NCBI RefSeq assembly: GCF_001486505.1
Contig: NZ_LN909065.1
Coordinates: forward strand, 62,001-126,000
Origin: Paenibacillus rubinfantis
GTDB lineage: Bacteria; Bacillota; Bacilli; Paenibacillales; Paenibacillaceae
Length of the DNA: 64,000 bases
Reading direction: 5' to 3'
This document shows, one piece after another, positions 1 through 8,674 of the stretch (its first letter is position 1; the number at the start of each line of letters is the position of its first letter). The notes under the pieces are model-generated. The model saw nothing but the letters and a program-made list of their open reading frames with translations. It was not told where the DNA came from and did not search any database. Both the position numbers and the translations under genes were made by a program.

Positions 1-264
1 AATCGGCGAGAAGTTAATGTCAAACATAAACGCAAACCCGTAGTGAATAATCAACAATTGGACCATCATTGGCGTGCCGCGCAGAAATTCCACCCAAGCA
101 TGGCCGAGAAAACGCAGAATCCCCCAAGGCGACATGCGCACCAACGCGATCAACAACCCCAGGACAAAGCCGCAGAACACACTGATTGCCGCCAAGAGCA
201 GCGTATACTGTACACCGGCCAAGAAGTAACTGCGGTATTCCATAAACATTGAAATTAAGTCCAT
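1..264 (-). CDS. Amino-acid ABC transporter permease (HisM/GlnP type), 3' part cut by window edge
   Basis: Only the first 88 codons are inside the window; the frame stays open to base 1. The translation starts MDLISMFMEYRSYFLAGVQ and has hydrophobic segments around residues 14-40 and 68-80. The stretch EFLRGTPMMVQLLIIHYG (about residues 59-76) matches the N-terminal signature of polar amino-acid permeases of the HisM/GlnP family. The start at 262-264 is chosen because a strong AGGAGG-type site lies just upstream (about 276-287). It lies downstream of a binding-protein gene on the same strand, so the two probably form one importer, with the ATPase gene expected beyond base 1. Substrate cannot be assigned; basic or polar amino acids or cystine are possible. 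Confidence 0.88.
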   Translation of the reverse strand, partial: MDLISMFMEYRSYFLAGVQYTLLLAAISVFCGFVLGLLIALVRMSPWGILRFLGHAWVEFLRGTPMMVQLLIIHYGFAFMFDINFSPI

Positions 265-304
265 AACGTCCTTCCTTCCTCCTCCTTTACCTCAAACCCT
301 TACG

Positions 305-347
305 CAAAAAAACAGAAAATAGCGAAATGGGCTTCGCTATTTTCTGT
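305..347 (-). terminator. Intrinsic terminator between binding-protein and permease genes
   Basis: A perfect 15-bp inverted repeat (312-326 and 333-347, 6-nt loop) is followed on the minus strand by a run of T (A-run 305-311). It lies inside an apparent operon, between the binding-protein gene and the permease. Partial termination here would give more binding protein than membrane components, as is usual for such importers. Confidence 0.85.
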
Positions 348-362
348 GAATGGATACCGTGA

Positions 363-1214
363 TTATTTCTCGGCCAGCTCGCTAGCTTCGGCAACGAATT
401 GATCGATGCTGCCCGCGCTAATCAGGCGATCGAGCGTTTGATTCACTTGATCCAGCAGCTCTTGGTTGCCCTTCTTAATACCAATCACGTAACCTTCATC
501 CTCGGTCACCGGTTTGGCATCGGTGATGACCAAGCCTTTTACGTTCTTGACGAACGATTCTGCGACCGGACCTTCCAAAATAGCTGCATCTACGCGGTTC
601 GTGTTTAATTGCATAATGATATCGTTGATTTTGCCCAGCGAAGTTAATTGGGCATTCGGGATTTCCTTCGCCATATCTTCTTGAATGGAACCTTGCTGAA
701 CGCCGATTTTTGCCCCTTCCAGCGATTCCATTGTGCTGAATTTGTCTTTGTCTGCCTCGCGCGTCACGACGGCTTGCTCGGCTTTGTAGTAAATTTGCGA
801 CATATCGATTTGTTCGGCACGTTCCGGCGTTGGGCTCAGTCCAGAGATGACGAGATCAACGCGTCCGCTCGACAGCTCGTTCAGCAGCGTATCGAATTTC
901 AAGTCCTTAATCTCCAGCTCAGCGCCCATATCCTTGGCGATCTCTTTGGCGATCTCCACATCGAAACCAACGATTTCGTCTTCGCCTTTGTCGTTTTTGA
1001 TGTGGAACTCATACGGCGGGAAGTCCGCGCTCATGCCAACGATCAGTTTTTGGGCCGGTTTGGTTTGTTCTCCGCCCGCTTGGGTTTCGTTTTGATTCGC
1101 GGCTTGCCCGGCGTTGTTCGCTGCATTACCGCTGTTATTTTTTTCCTGGCCGCAGGCAGCCAGCACCAACGTGACCATCATGACCGTTATGAATAACATA
1201 CCCCATTTTTTCAT
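363..1214 (-). CDS. Amino-acid ABC transporter substrate-binding lipoprotein
   Basis: 283 aa, extracytoplasmic solute-binding protein of the SBP_bac_3 family, anchored to the outer face of the membrane. The N-terminus has a positively charged start, a hydrophobic core and a lipobox (LAAC, Cys21), followed by a low-complexity N/Q/G-rich linker to about residue 50. The mature domain opens with GMSADFPPYEF and continues with VGFDVEIAKEIAKDMG, the typical first lobe of glutamine/cystine/arginine-binding proteins; a later segment VDLVISGLSPTPER also fits. It is followed by a terminator and then the permease on the same strand. The ligand is not determined by what is visible. Confidence 0.93.
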   Translation of the reverse strand: MKKWGMLFITVMMVTLVLAACGQEKNNSGNAANNAGQAANQNETQAGGEQTKPAQKLIVGMSADFPPYEFHIKNDKGEDEIVGFDVEIAKEIAKDMGAELEIKDLKFDTLLNELSSGRVDLVISGLSPTPERAEQIDMSQIYYKAEQAVVTREADKDKFSTMESLEGAKIGVQQGSIQEDMAKEIPNAQLTSLGKINDIIMQLNTNRVDAAILEGPVAESFVKNVKGLVITDAKPVTEDEGYVIGIKKGNQELLDQVNQTLDRLISAGSIDQFVAEASELAEK

Positions 1215-1270
1215 GGATCTCTCTCCTGTTCTGCTTTGCTTATTTTCATTCTAAGATGATTACTGGGCTA

Positions 1271-1299
1271 ATTATAAATCAGAATGCATATATATGCAA
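1271..1299 (-). promoter_or_regulatory. SigA-type promoter with 14-bp palindrome for the amino-acid transporter
   Basis: On the minus strand TTGCAT (1294-1299) and TATAAT (1271-1276) are 17 bp apart, upstream of the binding-protein gene. A perfect palindrome TGCATATATATGCA (1285-1298) covers the -35 box and part of the spacer, so it is a candidate operator. No regulator is assigned. Confidence 0.7.
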
Positions 1300-1478
1300 A
1301 ACAATTTTCATAGCATTCCTGATATTTTCACAGTTCAGACTTGAACCTGCCCCGCGAATCCGCCTTTATCATACTTTGGTCAATTCAATGAATAATTATG
1401 TTCATTATTCGGTTCATGCTCTGCCCTGTCTTGGGGAATAATGAGCACAATCATCTCAGCGAGAGGAGGCGCCAATCG

Positions 1479-3227
1479 GTGCTGCTTGAAGCGCTCTACC
1501 ATGTGCCCCGGGACAAATGGGCTTATGCATACGATCCAACCACGATCCACCTCCGCATCCGAACCAAGCGGGACGATGTGGAACAGGTCTACGCGATGAC
1601 CGGGGACAAATACGACTGGGCGGGGACCTACCAGGAGCTCCCGATGGAAAAAGCGGCCCATGACCGCATGTTCGACTATTGGGAGGTAGCCGTGCGTCCC
1701 AAGTTCAAGCGCCTCTCCTATGCGTTTAAACTCACCGCGGGAACGGAATCGGTCTACCTGCTGGATACAGGCACGCAGTCGGAGGCCCCTCACCCCCCCG
1801 GCGAATGCTTCGAATTTCCGTACATTCACGAAATCGAGGTGGTCCGAGTACCGGAATGGGCTAAGCAAGCCGTATTTTATCAGATTATGCCGGAGCGATT
1901 CGCTAACGGGGACCCTTCCAATGACCCGAAACCGGTGGAGCCTTGGGGCGGCAAGCCAACGCGTGAGAACTACTTTGGCGGCGATTTGCAAGGGATCATC
2001 AATCATTTGGACGACTTGACCGATTTAGGGATCACCGCGCTTTATCTGACACCTTTATTTACGGCTCCGTCCAACCATAAATACGATATCGTGGATTACA
2101 AGCGGGTAGATCCTCAATTCGGCGATAACGAGCTGCTGAAAACCTTGGTTGAACGCTGCCATGAGCGAGGAATCCGGGTTGTGCTGGATGCCGTTTTTAA
2201 CCACTGCGGCGAGCACTTCCCCCCGTTCCAGGACGTGTTGAAAAATGGAGAAGCCTCCCCCTACGCCGGCTGGTTTCACGTAAACTCCTTTCCCGCGAAA
2301 GTGGAAAACGGGGTTCCTACTTATGATACGTTTGGTTTTTTTCCAAATATGCCTAAATTTAATACGGCCAACCTGGATCTGCGTAATTATTTGCTGGGCG
2401 TGGCCGAATATTGGATTAAAGAAATCAAATTGGACGGCTGGCGGCTGGATGTAGCCAATGAGATCGATCATCCGTTTTGGCGCGAATTTCGGCAGGTTGT
2501 GAAGCAGGCTAATCCGGAAGCTTATTTGATCGGGGAAGTATGGAGCGATTCGCTAAACTGGCTGCTGGGAGATCAATTTGACTCGGTCATGAATTATCCG
2601 TTTGCCGATAAAGTGCTGGAATTCTTCACCGGTGGCGTGGACGGAGCGGCCTTCTCCGACGAAATGGGTTCGCTGATCATGCGATATCCACATCAAACGA
2701 ATGAAGTGGTCTTTAACATGTTGGGCAGCCACGACACCCCGCGCCTGTTGACCCGTGTCGGCGGTGATAAACGGAAGCTCAAGCTATGCGTCGTTTTTCT
2801 GTTCACCTATATTGGGACGCCTTGTGTGTTCTACGGTGATGAAGTTGGACTGACCGGGGACGGCGACCCGGACTGCCGCAAATGCATGGAGTGGGACCGC
2901 AGCAAACAGGATCGGGAGCTTTACGACTTCTATAAGCTGATGATCGCGCTGCGCAAGAAACATCCGGCGCTCCGGCACGGGCGCTTCCGCTTTTTGCATG
3001 CTGAACCGGGCGATCCGTGTATCGTCTATGAACGAATGGACGAGCAAATGCATTTTACCGTATGGATGAACAACACTCCTAAGGCTGTAACATTAACGCA
3101 TCCGATGCAAACCAGCGATTGGCGGGATGCCTTGACGGAAGAAGCGGTCGCCCCGGCGAACGGGATTATGAGCATCTCCCTCGAAGCCTATGGTTTTCGG
3201 ATTTTGTACCGGCACATTCAAAATTAA
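1479..3227 (+). CDS. Neopullulanase / cyclomaltodextrinase / maltogenic amylase-type GH13 enzyme
   Basis: 582 aa, cytoplasmic alpha-glucan hydrolase of the GH13_20 group, expected to act on cyclodextrins, pullulan or branched maltodextrins. The N-terminal ~130 residues match a CBM34-like domain, followed by the TIM barrel. Visible GH13 regions are I (DAVFNH, ~237), II (GWRLDVANE, nucleophile Asp324), III (GEVW, acid Glu353) and IV (GSHDTPR, Asp419); MPKFNT corresponds to region V, typical of neopullulanases. I use GTG at 1479 because AGGAGG (1464-1469) lies 9 nt upstream and the resulting length fits the family; an in-frame ATG upstream at 1398 has no such site. It converges on glgA and probably degrades oligosaccharides connected to glycogen. 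Confidence 0.93.
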   Translation: MLLEALYHVPRDKWAYAYDPTTIHLRIRTKRDDVEQVYAMTGDKYDWAGTYQELPMEKAAHDRMFDYWEVAVRPKFKRLSYAFKLTAGTESVYLLDTGTQSEAPHPPGECFEFPYIHEIEVVRVPEWAKQAVFYQIMPERFANGDPSNDPKPVEPWGGKPTRENYFGGDLQGIINHLDDLTDLGITALYLTPLFTAPSNHKYDIVDYKRVDPQFGDNELLKTLVERCHERGIRVVLDAVFNHCGEHFPPFQDVLKNGEASPYAGWFHVNSFPAKVENGVPTYDTFGFFPNMPKFNTANLDLRNYLLGVAEYWIKEIKLDGWRLDVANEIDHPFWREFRQVVKQANPEAYLIGEVWSDSLNWLLGDQFDSVMNYPFADKVLEFFTGGVDGAAFSDEMGSLIMRYPHQTNEVVFNMLGSHDTPRLLTRVGGDKRKLKLCVVFLFTYIGTPCVFYGDEVGLTGDGDPDCRKCMEWDRSKQDRELYDFYKLMIALRKKHPALRHGRFRFLHAEPGDPCIVYERMDEQMHFTVWMNNTPKAVTLTHPMQTSDWRDALTEEAVAPANGIMSISLEAYGFRILYRHIQN

Positions 3228-3236
3228 CAAAGGAAA

Positions 3237-3265
3237 AGCGGACGACCGGCGTCCGCTATTTCTTT
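3237..3265. terminator. Bidirectional terminator between neopullulanase and glgA
   Basis: A perfect 8-bp stem (AGCGGACG 3237-3244, CGTCCGCT 3250-3257) with a 5-nt loop is flanked by T-rich sequence on the plus side and A-rich sequence on the other. It separates two convergent genes; its right arm overlaps the glgA stop codon. Confidence 0.8.
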
Positions 3266-4686
3266 AGGCTTTCGTAGATCTCGATGTATTGCCTTGCCGA
3301 AGCCTCCCATCCGTAATCGCCGGCGAAGGCACTTGCCGTTATCCGGCTCCAATGCTCAGGCTGACGGTAATAGGACACCGCCCGGCGCAGCGTATGCAGC
3401 ATATCATGAGCATTGTAGTTGCGAAAGGAAAAGCCGTTACCTTCCCCCGTAAACTCGTTATAGGAACGCACCGTGTCGTTTAAACCCCCGGTTTCCCGCA
3501 CGACAGGGATCGTGCCGTATCGCAGAGCCAGAAGTTGGCTGATGCCACATGGCTCAAACCGCGAAGGCATCAGGAAGATGTCGCTGCCGGCGTAGATTCG
3601 CCGGGACAAGGCGTCGCTGAATCTGATTTGGACCGACAATTTTCTCGGATGGCGTGATGCCGCTTCCCGGAACCAGTTTTCATAAGCCGTGTCCCCTGTC
3701 CCCAACAGTACGAATTGCACCTCGTCTTCTCCAAGCCATTCATCCAGCACCCGAGTCACCAGATCCAGCCCCTTTGGTTCGGCCAAACGGGTTACCATCG
3801 AGACAAGCGGCGTATCCGGCGCCTCCGGCAAACCGAGCTCCCGCTGAAGCACCGGTTTATTGGCGCGTTTTTGCTCCAAGCTACGGCCGTATCGGGCAAA
3901 CAGCTCCAGGTCGGTCTCCGGGTCGTAGGCCCGGGTATCGATTCCGTTGACGATTCCTGACAACCGCCCGCCCAGCGAACGAAGCAAGCCGTCCAACCCG
4001 TAACCGTAATGCTCCGTTTTGATCTCCTCGGCATAAGTTGGGCTAACGGTTGTCACACGATCGGAGTAAACCAAGCCGGCTTTCATAAAGCTAACATTGC
4101 CGTAATACTCCACACCCTCCGGCGTGAAGTAATCCCAAGGCAGACCCAACAAATCGCCTAGCACCTCCTCCGGAAAAATCCCCTGATACAACAGATTATG
4201 GATCGTATAAACGGTTCGTATATTCCGGTAGTCCGGCCGATCGCGGTAATGCTCCTGAAGCAGCAGCGGTATCATCGCGGTATGCCAATCATGGCAATGG
4301 ATAATGTCCGGCACGAACCCGGTAAGGGGCAGCAATTCAAGCACAGCTCGGTCCAAAAAGGCAAATCGCTCGCCATCATCCCAATGCCCGTAAACCCCGG
4401 ATCTGCCAAAATAGTCCTCGTTATCGATCATATACACGGGAAGGCCTTCCCAGTTTAGCATGGAGATCCCGCCGTACTTGGTCCGCCATCCAACCGGCAC
4501 ATTGGCGGTGCCCAGATGCTCCAGACGATCCCGATACACGGACGGCAGTTCTCGGTATCTCGGCATTACGATCCTCACGTCATGGCCGGCTTCGATCAAC
4601 GCCTTAGGCAGCGCACCGATCACATCGGCCAGCCCTCCGGTTTTCATAAACGGCGCGACTTCCGCCGCGGCAAATAAAATATTCAT
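3256..4686 (-). CDS. glgA: Glycogen synthase (ADP-glucose, GT5)
   Basis: 476 aa; transfers glucose from ADP-glucose to the non-reducing end of alpha-1,4-glucan. The N-terminus MNILFAAAEVAPFMKTGG contains the KTGGLADV ADP-glucose motif at residue 15. The C-terminal GT-B half has the SRFEPCGISQL and RETGGLNDTV motifs of bacterial/plant starch synthases. The start at 4686 is preferred over an in-frame upstream start because it gives the canonical N-terminus and because its ATG overlaps the glgB stop as ATGA (4683-4686), implying translational coupling; a GAAGGAGGG-like site precedes it. Length is normal. It is the second gene of a glgB-glgA operon. Confidence 0.97.
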   Translation of the reverse strand: MNILFAAAEVAPFMKTGGLADVIGALPKALIEAGHDVRIVMPRYRELPSVYRDRLEHLGTANVPVGWRTKYGGISMLNWEGLPVYMIDNEDYFGRSGVYGHWDDGERFAFLDRAVLELLPLTGFVPDIIHCHDWHTAMIPLLLQEHYRDRPDYRNIRTVYTIHNLLYQGIFPEEVLGDLLGLPWDYFTPEGVEYYGNVSFMKAGLVYSDRVTTVSPTYAEEIKTEHYGYGLDGLLRSLGGRLSGIVNGIDTRAYDPETDLELFARYGRSLEQKRANKPVLQRELGLPEAPDTPLVSMVTRLAEPKGLDLVTRVLDEWLGEDEVQFVLLGTGDTAYENWFREAASRHPRKLSVQIRFSDALSRRIYAGSDIFLMPSRFEPCGISQLLALRYGTIPVVRETGGLNDTVRSYNEFTGEGNGFSFRNYNAHDMLHTLRRAVSYYRQPEHWSRITASAFAGDYGWEASARQYIEIYESLKK

Positions 4687-6614
4687 CCTTTCGCCCTCCT
4701 TCTTGGCGCTTGACGCTTCCATACCGTCATGCTCAGCGGAGGAAGCGTAACGATGAGGCTTTGAGTTTGCCCGTTCCAGCCTGCTTTTTCACTTGGAAGC
4801 ACCTTGGACTGCGGGGTCCCTAAGCCGCCGAAACGAACGTCATCACTGGTAAACACGAGTTCATACCGCCCAGGCAATGGAACCCCAACGCGATAATCAC
4901 TTCTCTCTTCAGGCAGAAAATTCAACATGACTAGCAAAAGCTCCTCCGGCTGCTTTCCTTTTCGCACATACGCAATAACGCTTTGCTTGTCATCATCCGG
5001 GATCATCCATTGGTAACCCTCGGACACATGGTCTTGCTCCCACAATGCCGGCTCTTGGAGGTAAAAGCGGTTGAGCGCCTGGCAGTAGCCGTGAATTTGC
5101 CGATGCGACTCATATTCCAGCAGAAACCAATCCAGCTCGCCCTGATCCCGCCATTCGATAAACTGGCCGAATTCCCCGCCCATAAATATCAGTTTTTTCC
5201 CGGGAGTCGTCAACTGATACCCCAGCAGCAGGCGAAGTCCGGCGAATTTTTGTTCGTACGTGCCCGGCATTTTGTCCAGCAGCGATTTTTTACCGTGCAC
5301 CACCTCGTCATGGGAAAGCGGGAGCGTAAAATTCTCCGAATAGGCGTACCAGATCGGAAAGGTTAGCAAGTGATGGCGCTGAGGGCGTTCCCCGAACGGA
5401 GTCTCAAAATAATCTAACGTATCGTTCATCCAGCCCATGTTCCACTTGTAATTAAAGCCAAGCCCGCCATGATGCGCGGGAGCGGTAACCATCGGCCATG
5501 CACTGGACTCTTCCGCCATCATCAACGCGTGCGGGAAGTAGCGAAACACCGCCGTATTTAACTGCCGCAGGAAATCAATGGCTTCCAAATTTTCGCTGCC
5601 GCCTTGTTCATTGCGGGCCGCCGCCCAGGAAGGTTTCTCGAAATCGTATCGTATCATGCTGGTGACCGCGTCCACTCGCAGGCCGTCAAAATGATACTGT
5701 TCAAGCCAATATATCGCACTGGAGATCAAAAAAGAACGAACCTCGGGTTTGCTGAAATCAAAGCTGAGCGTCCCCCAACCGGGTTTCTCCGCTTTAGCTG
5801 GATCGGCGTATTCGTATTGGGGTGTCCCGTCAAATAGGCGTAATCCGTGATCATCTTTCGTAAAATGGCCCGGCACCCAGTCCAGTAAGACGCCGATTCC
5901 GGCCTGATGACAGCAATCCACAAAGTACATCAAGTCCTGCGGCTCCCCGTAACGGCTGGTCGGCGCAAAATAACCGGTCGCCTGATATCCCCAGGATAAA
6001 TCATACGGGTGCTCGCATAACGGCAGAATCTCGATATGGGTATAACCCATCTCTTTGATGTAAGGGACAACTAAATCCGCCATCTCCCGGTAGGTGTAAA
6101 ACGTTCCGTCGGGTCGCTGCCGCCAGGTACCAAAATGCAGCTCATAGATATTCACCGGCTGTTCGTACGGAGCGCTGCGCCCCTGAATCCACTCCTCGTC
6201 ACGCCAGACGTAATCGTCCAGCTTAGCGACAATCGAAGCTGTTTTGGGCCTCACCTCCGCGTAAAAGGCATACGGATCCGCTTTAAACCGCGTTTCCCCA
6301 TCCGATCCCGTCAGGGCATACTTGTAAAAACTTCCAACCTGAACATCCGGAAAAAAACGAGTCCAAATTCCCGAATCGGGTATCTTATATAGTACATCAC
6401 GCGTCCCCTTCCAACCGTTCCAATCGGCGACAACGGCGACTTGGCATGCTTTCGGGGCCCATACGGTAAAGCGGACACCGCTTTTTCCCCCTTCGGTTAC
6501 GGGATGAGCGCCAAACGTGCGGTAGCTTTGGTACAACGTCCCTTCGCGGAACAGGTAGAGATCCGCCGGGGATACGGAGGAACCCCAAGAGGATTCGGAG
6601 CTGGAATCGAACAA
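4683..6614 (-). CDS. glgB: 1,4-alpha-glucan branching enzyme (GH13, CBM48)
   Basis: 643 aa; introduces alpha-1,6 branches into glycogen. The N-terminal segment has the branching-enzyme signature (SYRTFGAHPV, then VRFTVWAPKA, CBM48 domain). The GH13 barrel shows GLRVDAVTSM with nucleophile Asp315, MAEESSAW with acid Glu368, and LSHDEVVHGKKS for the third acid residue. The only plausible start is TTG at 6612-6614, since an in-frame TAA directly precedes it; the site upstream (AAGGGTGGTGG) is imperfect, which may limit its expression. It reads away from glgC and overlaps glgA by 4 bp. Confidence 0.95.
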   Translation of the reverse strand: MFDSSSESSWGSSVSPADLYLFREGTLYQSYRTFGAHPVTEGGKSGVRFTVWAPKACQVAVVADWNGWKGTRDVLYKIPDSGIWTRFFPDVQVGSFYKYALTGSDGETRFKADPYAFYAEVRPKTASIVAKLDDYVWRDEEWIQGRSAPYEQPVNIYELHFGTWRQRPDGTFYTYREMADLVVPYIKEMGYTHIEILPLCEHPYDLSWGYQATGYFAPTSRYGEPQDLMYFVDCCHQAGIGVLLDWVPGHFTKDDHGLRLFDGTPQYEYADPAKAEKPGWGTLSFDFSKPEVRSFLISSAIYWLEQYHFDGLRVDAVTSMIRYDFEKPSWAAARNEQGGSENLEAIDFLRQLNTAVFRYFPHALMMAEESSAWPMVTAPAHHGGLGFNYKWNMGWMNDTLDYFETPFGERPQRHHLLTFPIWYAYSENFTLPLSHDEVVHGKKSLLDKMPGTYEQKFAGLRLLLGYQLTTPGKKLIFMGGEFGQFIEWRDQGELDWFLLEYESHRQIHGYCQALNRFYLQEPALWEQDHVSEGYQWMIPDDDKQSVIAYVRKGKQPEELLLVMLNFLPEERSDYRVGVPLPGRYELVFTSDDVRFGGLGTPQSKVLPSEKAGWNGQTQSLIVTLPPLSMTVWKRQAPRRRAKG

Positions 6615-6797
6615 TTAGGCCACCACCCTTACATGATCTGAAATGAAATTCAAGAAAATTTAGCATAAATAAAAAAATTTCAGCATTTACAATAAAATGA
6701 TGTAATATTTTCGTTTGATTTCCATAATTTATTCCAACTACATTATATCCTTTAATGTATGTGCTACACAGACAAAAACATACGGGAGGGAAATGAA
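6615..6797. promoter_or_regulatory. AT-rich divergent control region glgB / glgC
   Basis: This 183-bp strongly AT-rich stretch separates divergent glgB and glgC and must hold both promoters. For glgC, TTGATT (6715-6720) and TACATT (6739-6744) are 18 bp apart. On the minus strand a TATAAT-like element is visible near 6745 and a TTGTAA/TATGCT pair further on, but spacing is not ideal. The glgC ribosome binding site GGGAGGG (6784-6790) is strong, whereas that of glgB is weak. Confidence 0.5.
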
Positions 6798-8018
6798 ATG
6801 AGGAAAAAGGACTGTATTGCGATGCTTCTTGCCGGCGGGGAAGGTCGAAGATTATCTCCGCTGACGACCAAGCAGGCGAAACCGGCCGTGCATTTTGGCG
6901 GACAATACCGGATCATCGATTTTCCTCTCAGCAACTGCGTCAATTCCGGGATCGACACGATTGGCGTACTTACGCAATACGAAGCGGCTTCGCTCCATGA
7001 GCATATCGGCGAAGGCGATCCCTGGAAGCTGACGCACTCGGAGGACGGCGGGATCACGCTGTTGCCCGCGTTCCGGGAAGGCGTTGAGGAATATGCGGGA
7101 ACGGCAGACGCCATCTACAAAAATATGGCCTTCGTCGACGCCCATTCGCCCAAATACGTCCTTATCCTTTCGGGAGACCATATTTACCATATGGACTACC
7201 GTCACATGCTGGATTTCCACCTCAGTCACCAAGCCAAGGCGACGATTTCGGTGATGCCGGTACCCTGGGAGGAAGCACATCGATTTGGAGTCATGTCCAG
7301 GGACGAACAGAACCGCATTACCGAGTTCGCGGAGAAGCCGCCGCAGCCCGCCAGCAATCTCGCTTCGATGGGCATTTATTTGTTCGAGTGGGAGTTCCTG
7401 AAGCGGCAGCTGGAGGAGGATGCGGTGAACCCTAACTCCAGCCATGACTTCGGCAAGGATCTGATTCCGAAGATGCTAGCTGGAAGCGAACCGTTACACG
7501 CCTATGAGTTCAAGGGCTATTGGCGGGATGTGGGAACAGTGCAAAGTCTGTGGGAAGCGCATATGGATTTGCTCGCCGAATCCTCCGAATGGAAGTTGCA
7601 TCGCGAAGATTGGCCGATGTTTACCCGGGAACGTCCAATCCTCCAAGGATGGGTCAAAAAACGGAACCTGCACGCCCCATCCTCCCTCGTCCATGATTAT
7701 TGCGCGCTTGAAGGATTTGCTGAACGATCTGTAATTTTTAGCGGCACGGAAATCGGCCGGTATTCTCGAATCAAGGACAGTGTGATCATGCCGGGCGCTA
7801 AAATCGGCCGCAACGTCCACATTGAACGGGCCATTATCGGCGAAGGCGCCGTAATCAAGGACGGGGCTGTCATCAAAGCGGGGCCTGCAGACATCCACGT
7901 CGTTGCTCCCTACGAAACCGTGTTTGCCAAACCGTTGAACCGACCGCAGCCCGCTCGTCTGCTTCAAGAGGTTTACGACAACGCTCCCCGGCTGCGCGCC
8001 GAAGGTTTGCTCTCGTAA
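6798..8018 (+). CDS. glgC: Glucose-1-phosphate adenylyltransferase (ADP-glucose pyrophosphorylase)
   Basis: 406 aa; forms ADP-glucose from ATP and glucose-1-phosphate, the committed step of glycogen synthesis. The nucleotidyltransferase domain begins with the signature [16 protein letters not shown], followed by [20 protein letters not shown]; later [10 protein letters not shown] and [10 protein letters not shown] are typical active-site segments. The C-terminus has left-handed beta-helix hexapeptide repeats (about residues 310-370). The start is ATG 6798, 7 nt after GGGAGGG; an earlier in-frame ATG has no site. No glgD or glgP is in the window. It is transcribed divergently from glgBA, so the three core synthesis genes are split across two transcripts. 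Confidence 0.97.
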   Translation: MRKKDCIAMLLAGGEGRRLSPLTTKQAKPAVHFGGQYRIIDFPLSNCVNSGIDTIGVLTQYEAASLHEHIGEGDPWKLTHSEDGGITLLPAFREGVEEYAGTADAIYKNMAFVDAHSPKYVLILSGDHIYHMDYRHMLDFHLSHQAKATISVMPVPWEEAHRFGVMSRDEQNRITEFAEKPPQPASNLASMGIYLFEWEFLKRQLEEDAVNPNSSHDFGKDLIPKMLAGSEPLHAYEFKGYWRDVGTVQSLWEAHMDLLAESSEWKLHREDWPMFTRERPILQGWVKKRNLHAPSSLVHDYCALEGFAERSVIFSGTEIGRYSRIKDSVIMPGAKIGRNVHIERAIIGEGAVIKDGAVIKAGPADIHVVAPYETVFAKPLNRPQPARLLQEVYDNAPRLRAEGLLS

Positions 8019-8023
8019 CAGAG

Positions 8024-8080
8024 CAAAAGGGGCCGCTTCGAAAGAATCCATGGATGATCTTTCGAGACGGCCCCTTTTGG
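8024..8080. terminator. Bidirectional terminator after glgC
   Basis: The outer arms (8024-8035 and 8068-8079, 12 bp) continue after a 2-nt internal loop into inner arms (8038-8045 and 8058-8065, 8 bp). T-rich sequence follows on both strands. It lies between the convergent glgC and GNAT genes. Confidence 0.88.
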
Positions 8081-8087
8081 GTTTTGA

Positions 8088-8630
8088 TTAGCTCTGATGA
8101 TACAATTGAGGGTCCAGCTGATATAGATTAAATTCACGGCCGTTTAAGCGGCCCGTGCCTTGAAGCTGAAACCCTAAGCTCTGATACAACCGATTTAGCT
8201 TCAGGTTCTGATTCCAGCAATCCAGCCGCAAGCCAGTACGCTGAAGCGCCCGGGATCGTTTGGCCGCATAGCGTAAAATCTCAGCACTCAGCCCGCGGCC
8301 GCGATAAGGCAAGCGAATCGTCAAACGATGCAGATAACTGTAGCCGGCGATATTCCGTTCCCCCCAGTAATCCGGGTCAGAATCCTGCAGCGTAAACATT
8401 GCCGCCGTTTCACCGGAGAACCTCAGCAAATAGATTTCCCGTTCCTCGTAATACGCCCGGACCAAATCTGACGTGAATTGCTGCGGGTTCCACTGCTTCA
8501 CACCGTTCTCCTGCATCCAGCTTGCGGCTTCAATCAATAGTTGCCGCACCTCATCTAAATCGTTCTCGCCCGCTAGTGAAACGGTAAATGTCCCTTGTTC
8601 CGTTTCCAGTGTATCCGTCAGCTGTTTCAT
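8088..8630 (-). CDS. GNAT-family N-acetyltransferase
   Basis: 180 aa, cytoplasmic acetyl-CoA-dependent acyltransferase of unknown substrate. The C-terminal half shows the GNAT core: SYLHRLTIRLPYRGRGLSAE has the R-x-x-G-x-G/A-like acetyl-CoA loop (PYRGRGLS), followed by helix AEILRYAAKRSRALQ and the final strands LRLDCWNQNLKLNRLYQSLG. The N-terminal helix (DEVRQLLIEAASWMQ) is also usual for the fold. A GGGAG-type site precedes the ATG. It stands as a single gene between a terminator and the histidine kinase gene, with no context clue to substrate. Confidence 0.88.
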   Translation of the reverse strand: MKQLTDTLETEQGTFTVSLAGENDLDEVRQLLIEAASWMQENGVKQWNPQQFTSDLVRAYYEEREIYLLRFSGETAAMFTLQDSDPDYWGERNIAGYSYLHRLTIRLPYRGRGLSAEILRYAAKRSRALQRTGLRLDCWNQNLKLNRLYQSLGFQLQGTGRLNGREFNLYQLDPQLYHQS

Positions 8631-8674
8631 CCCCAGCTCCCTCCTTCCTTGACTTTCTTCTCTCTACGTTACAG

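Noticed and set aside
1380-2006. 208-codon minus-strand frame opposite the neopullulanase gene
   Set aside because: It overlaps the N-terminal half of a clear GH13 gene and has no family signature or start site.
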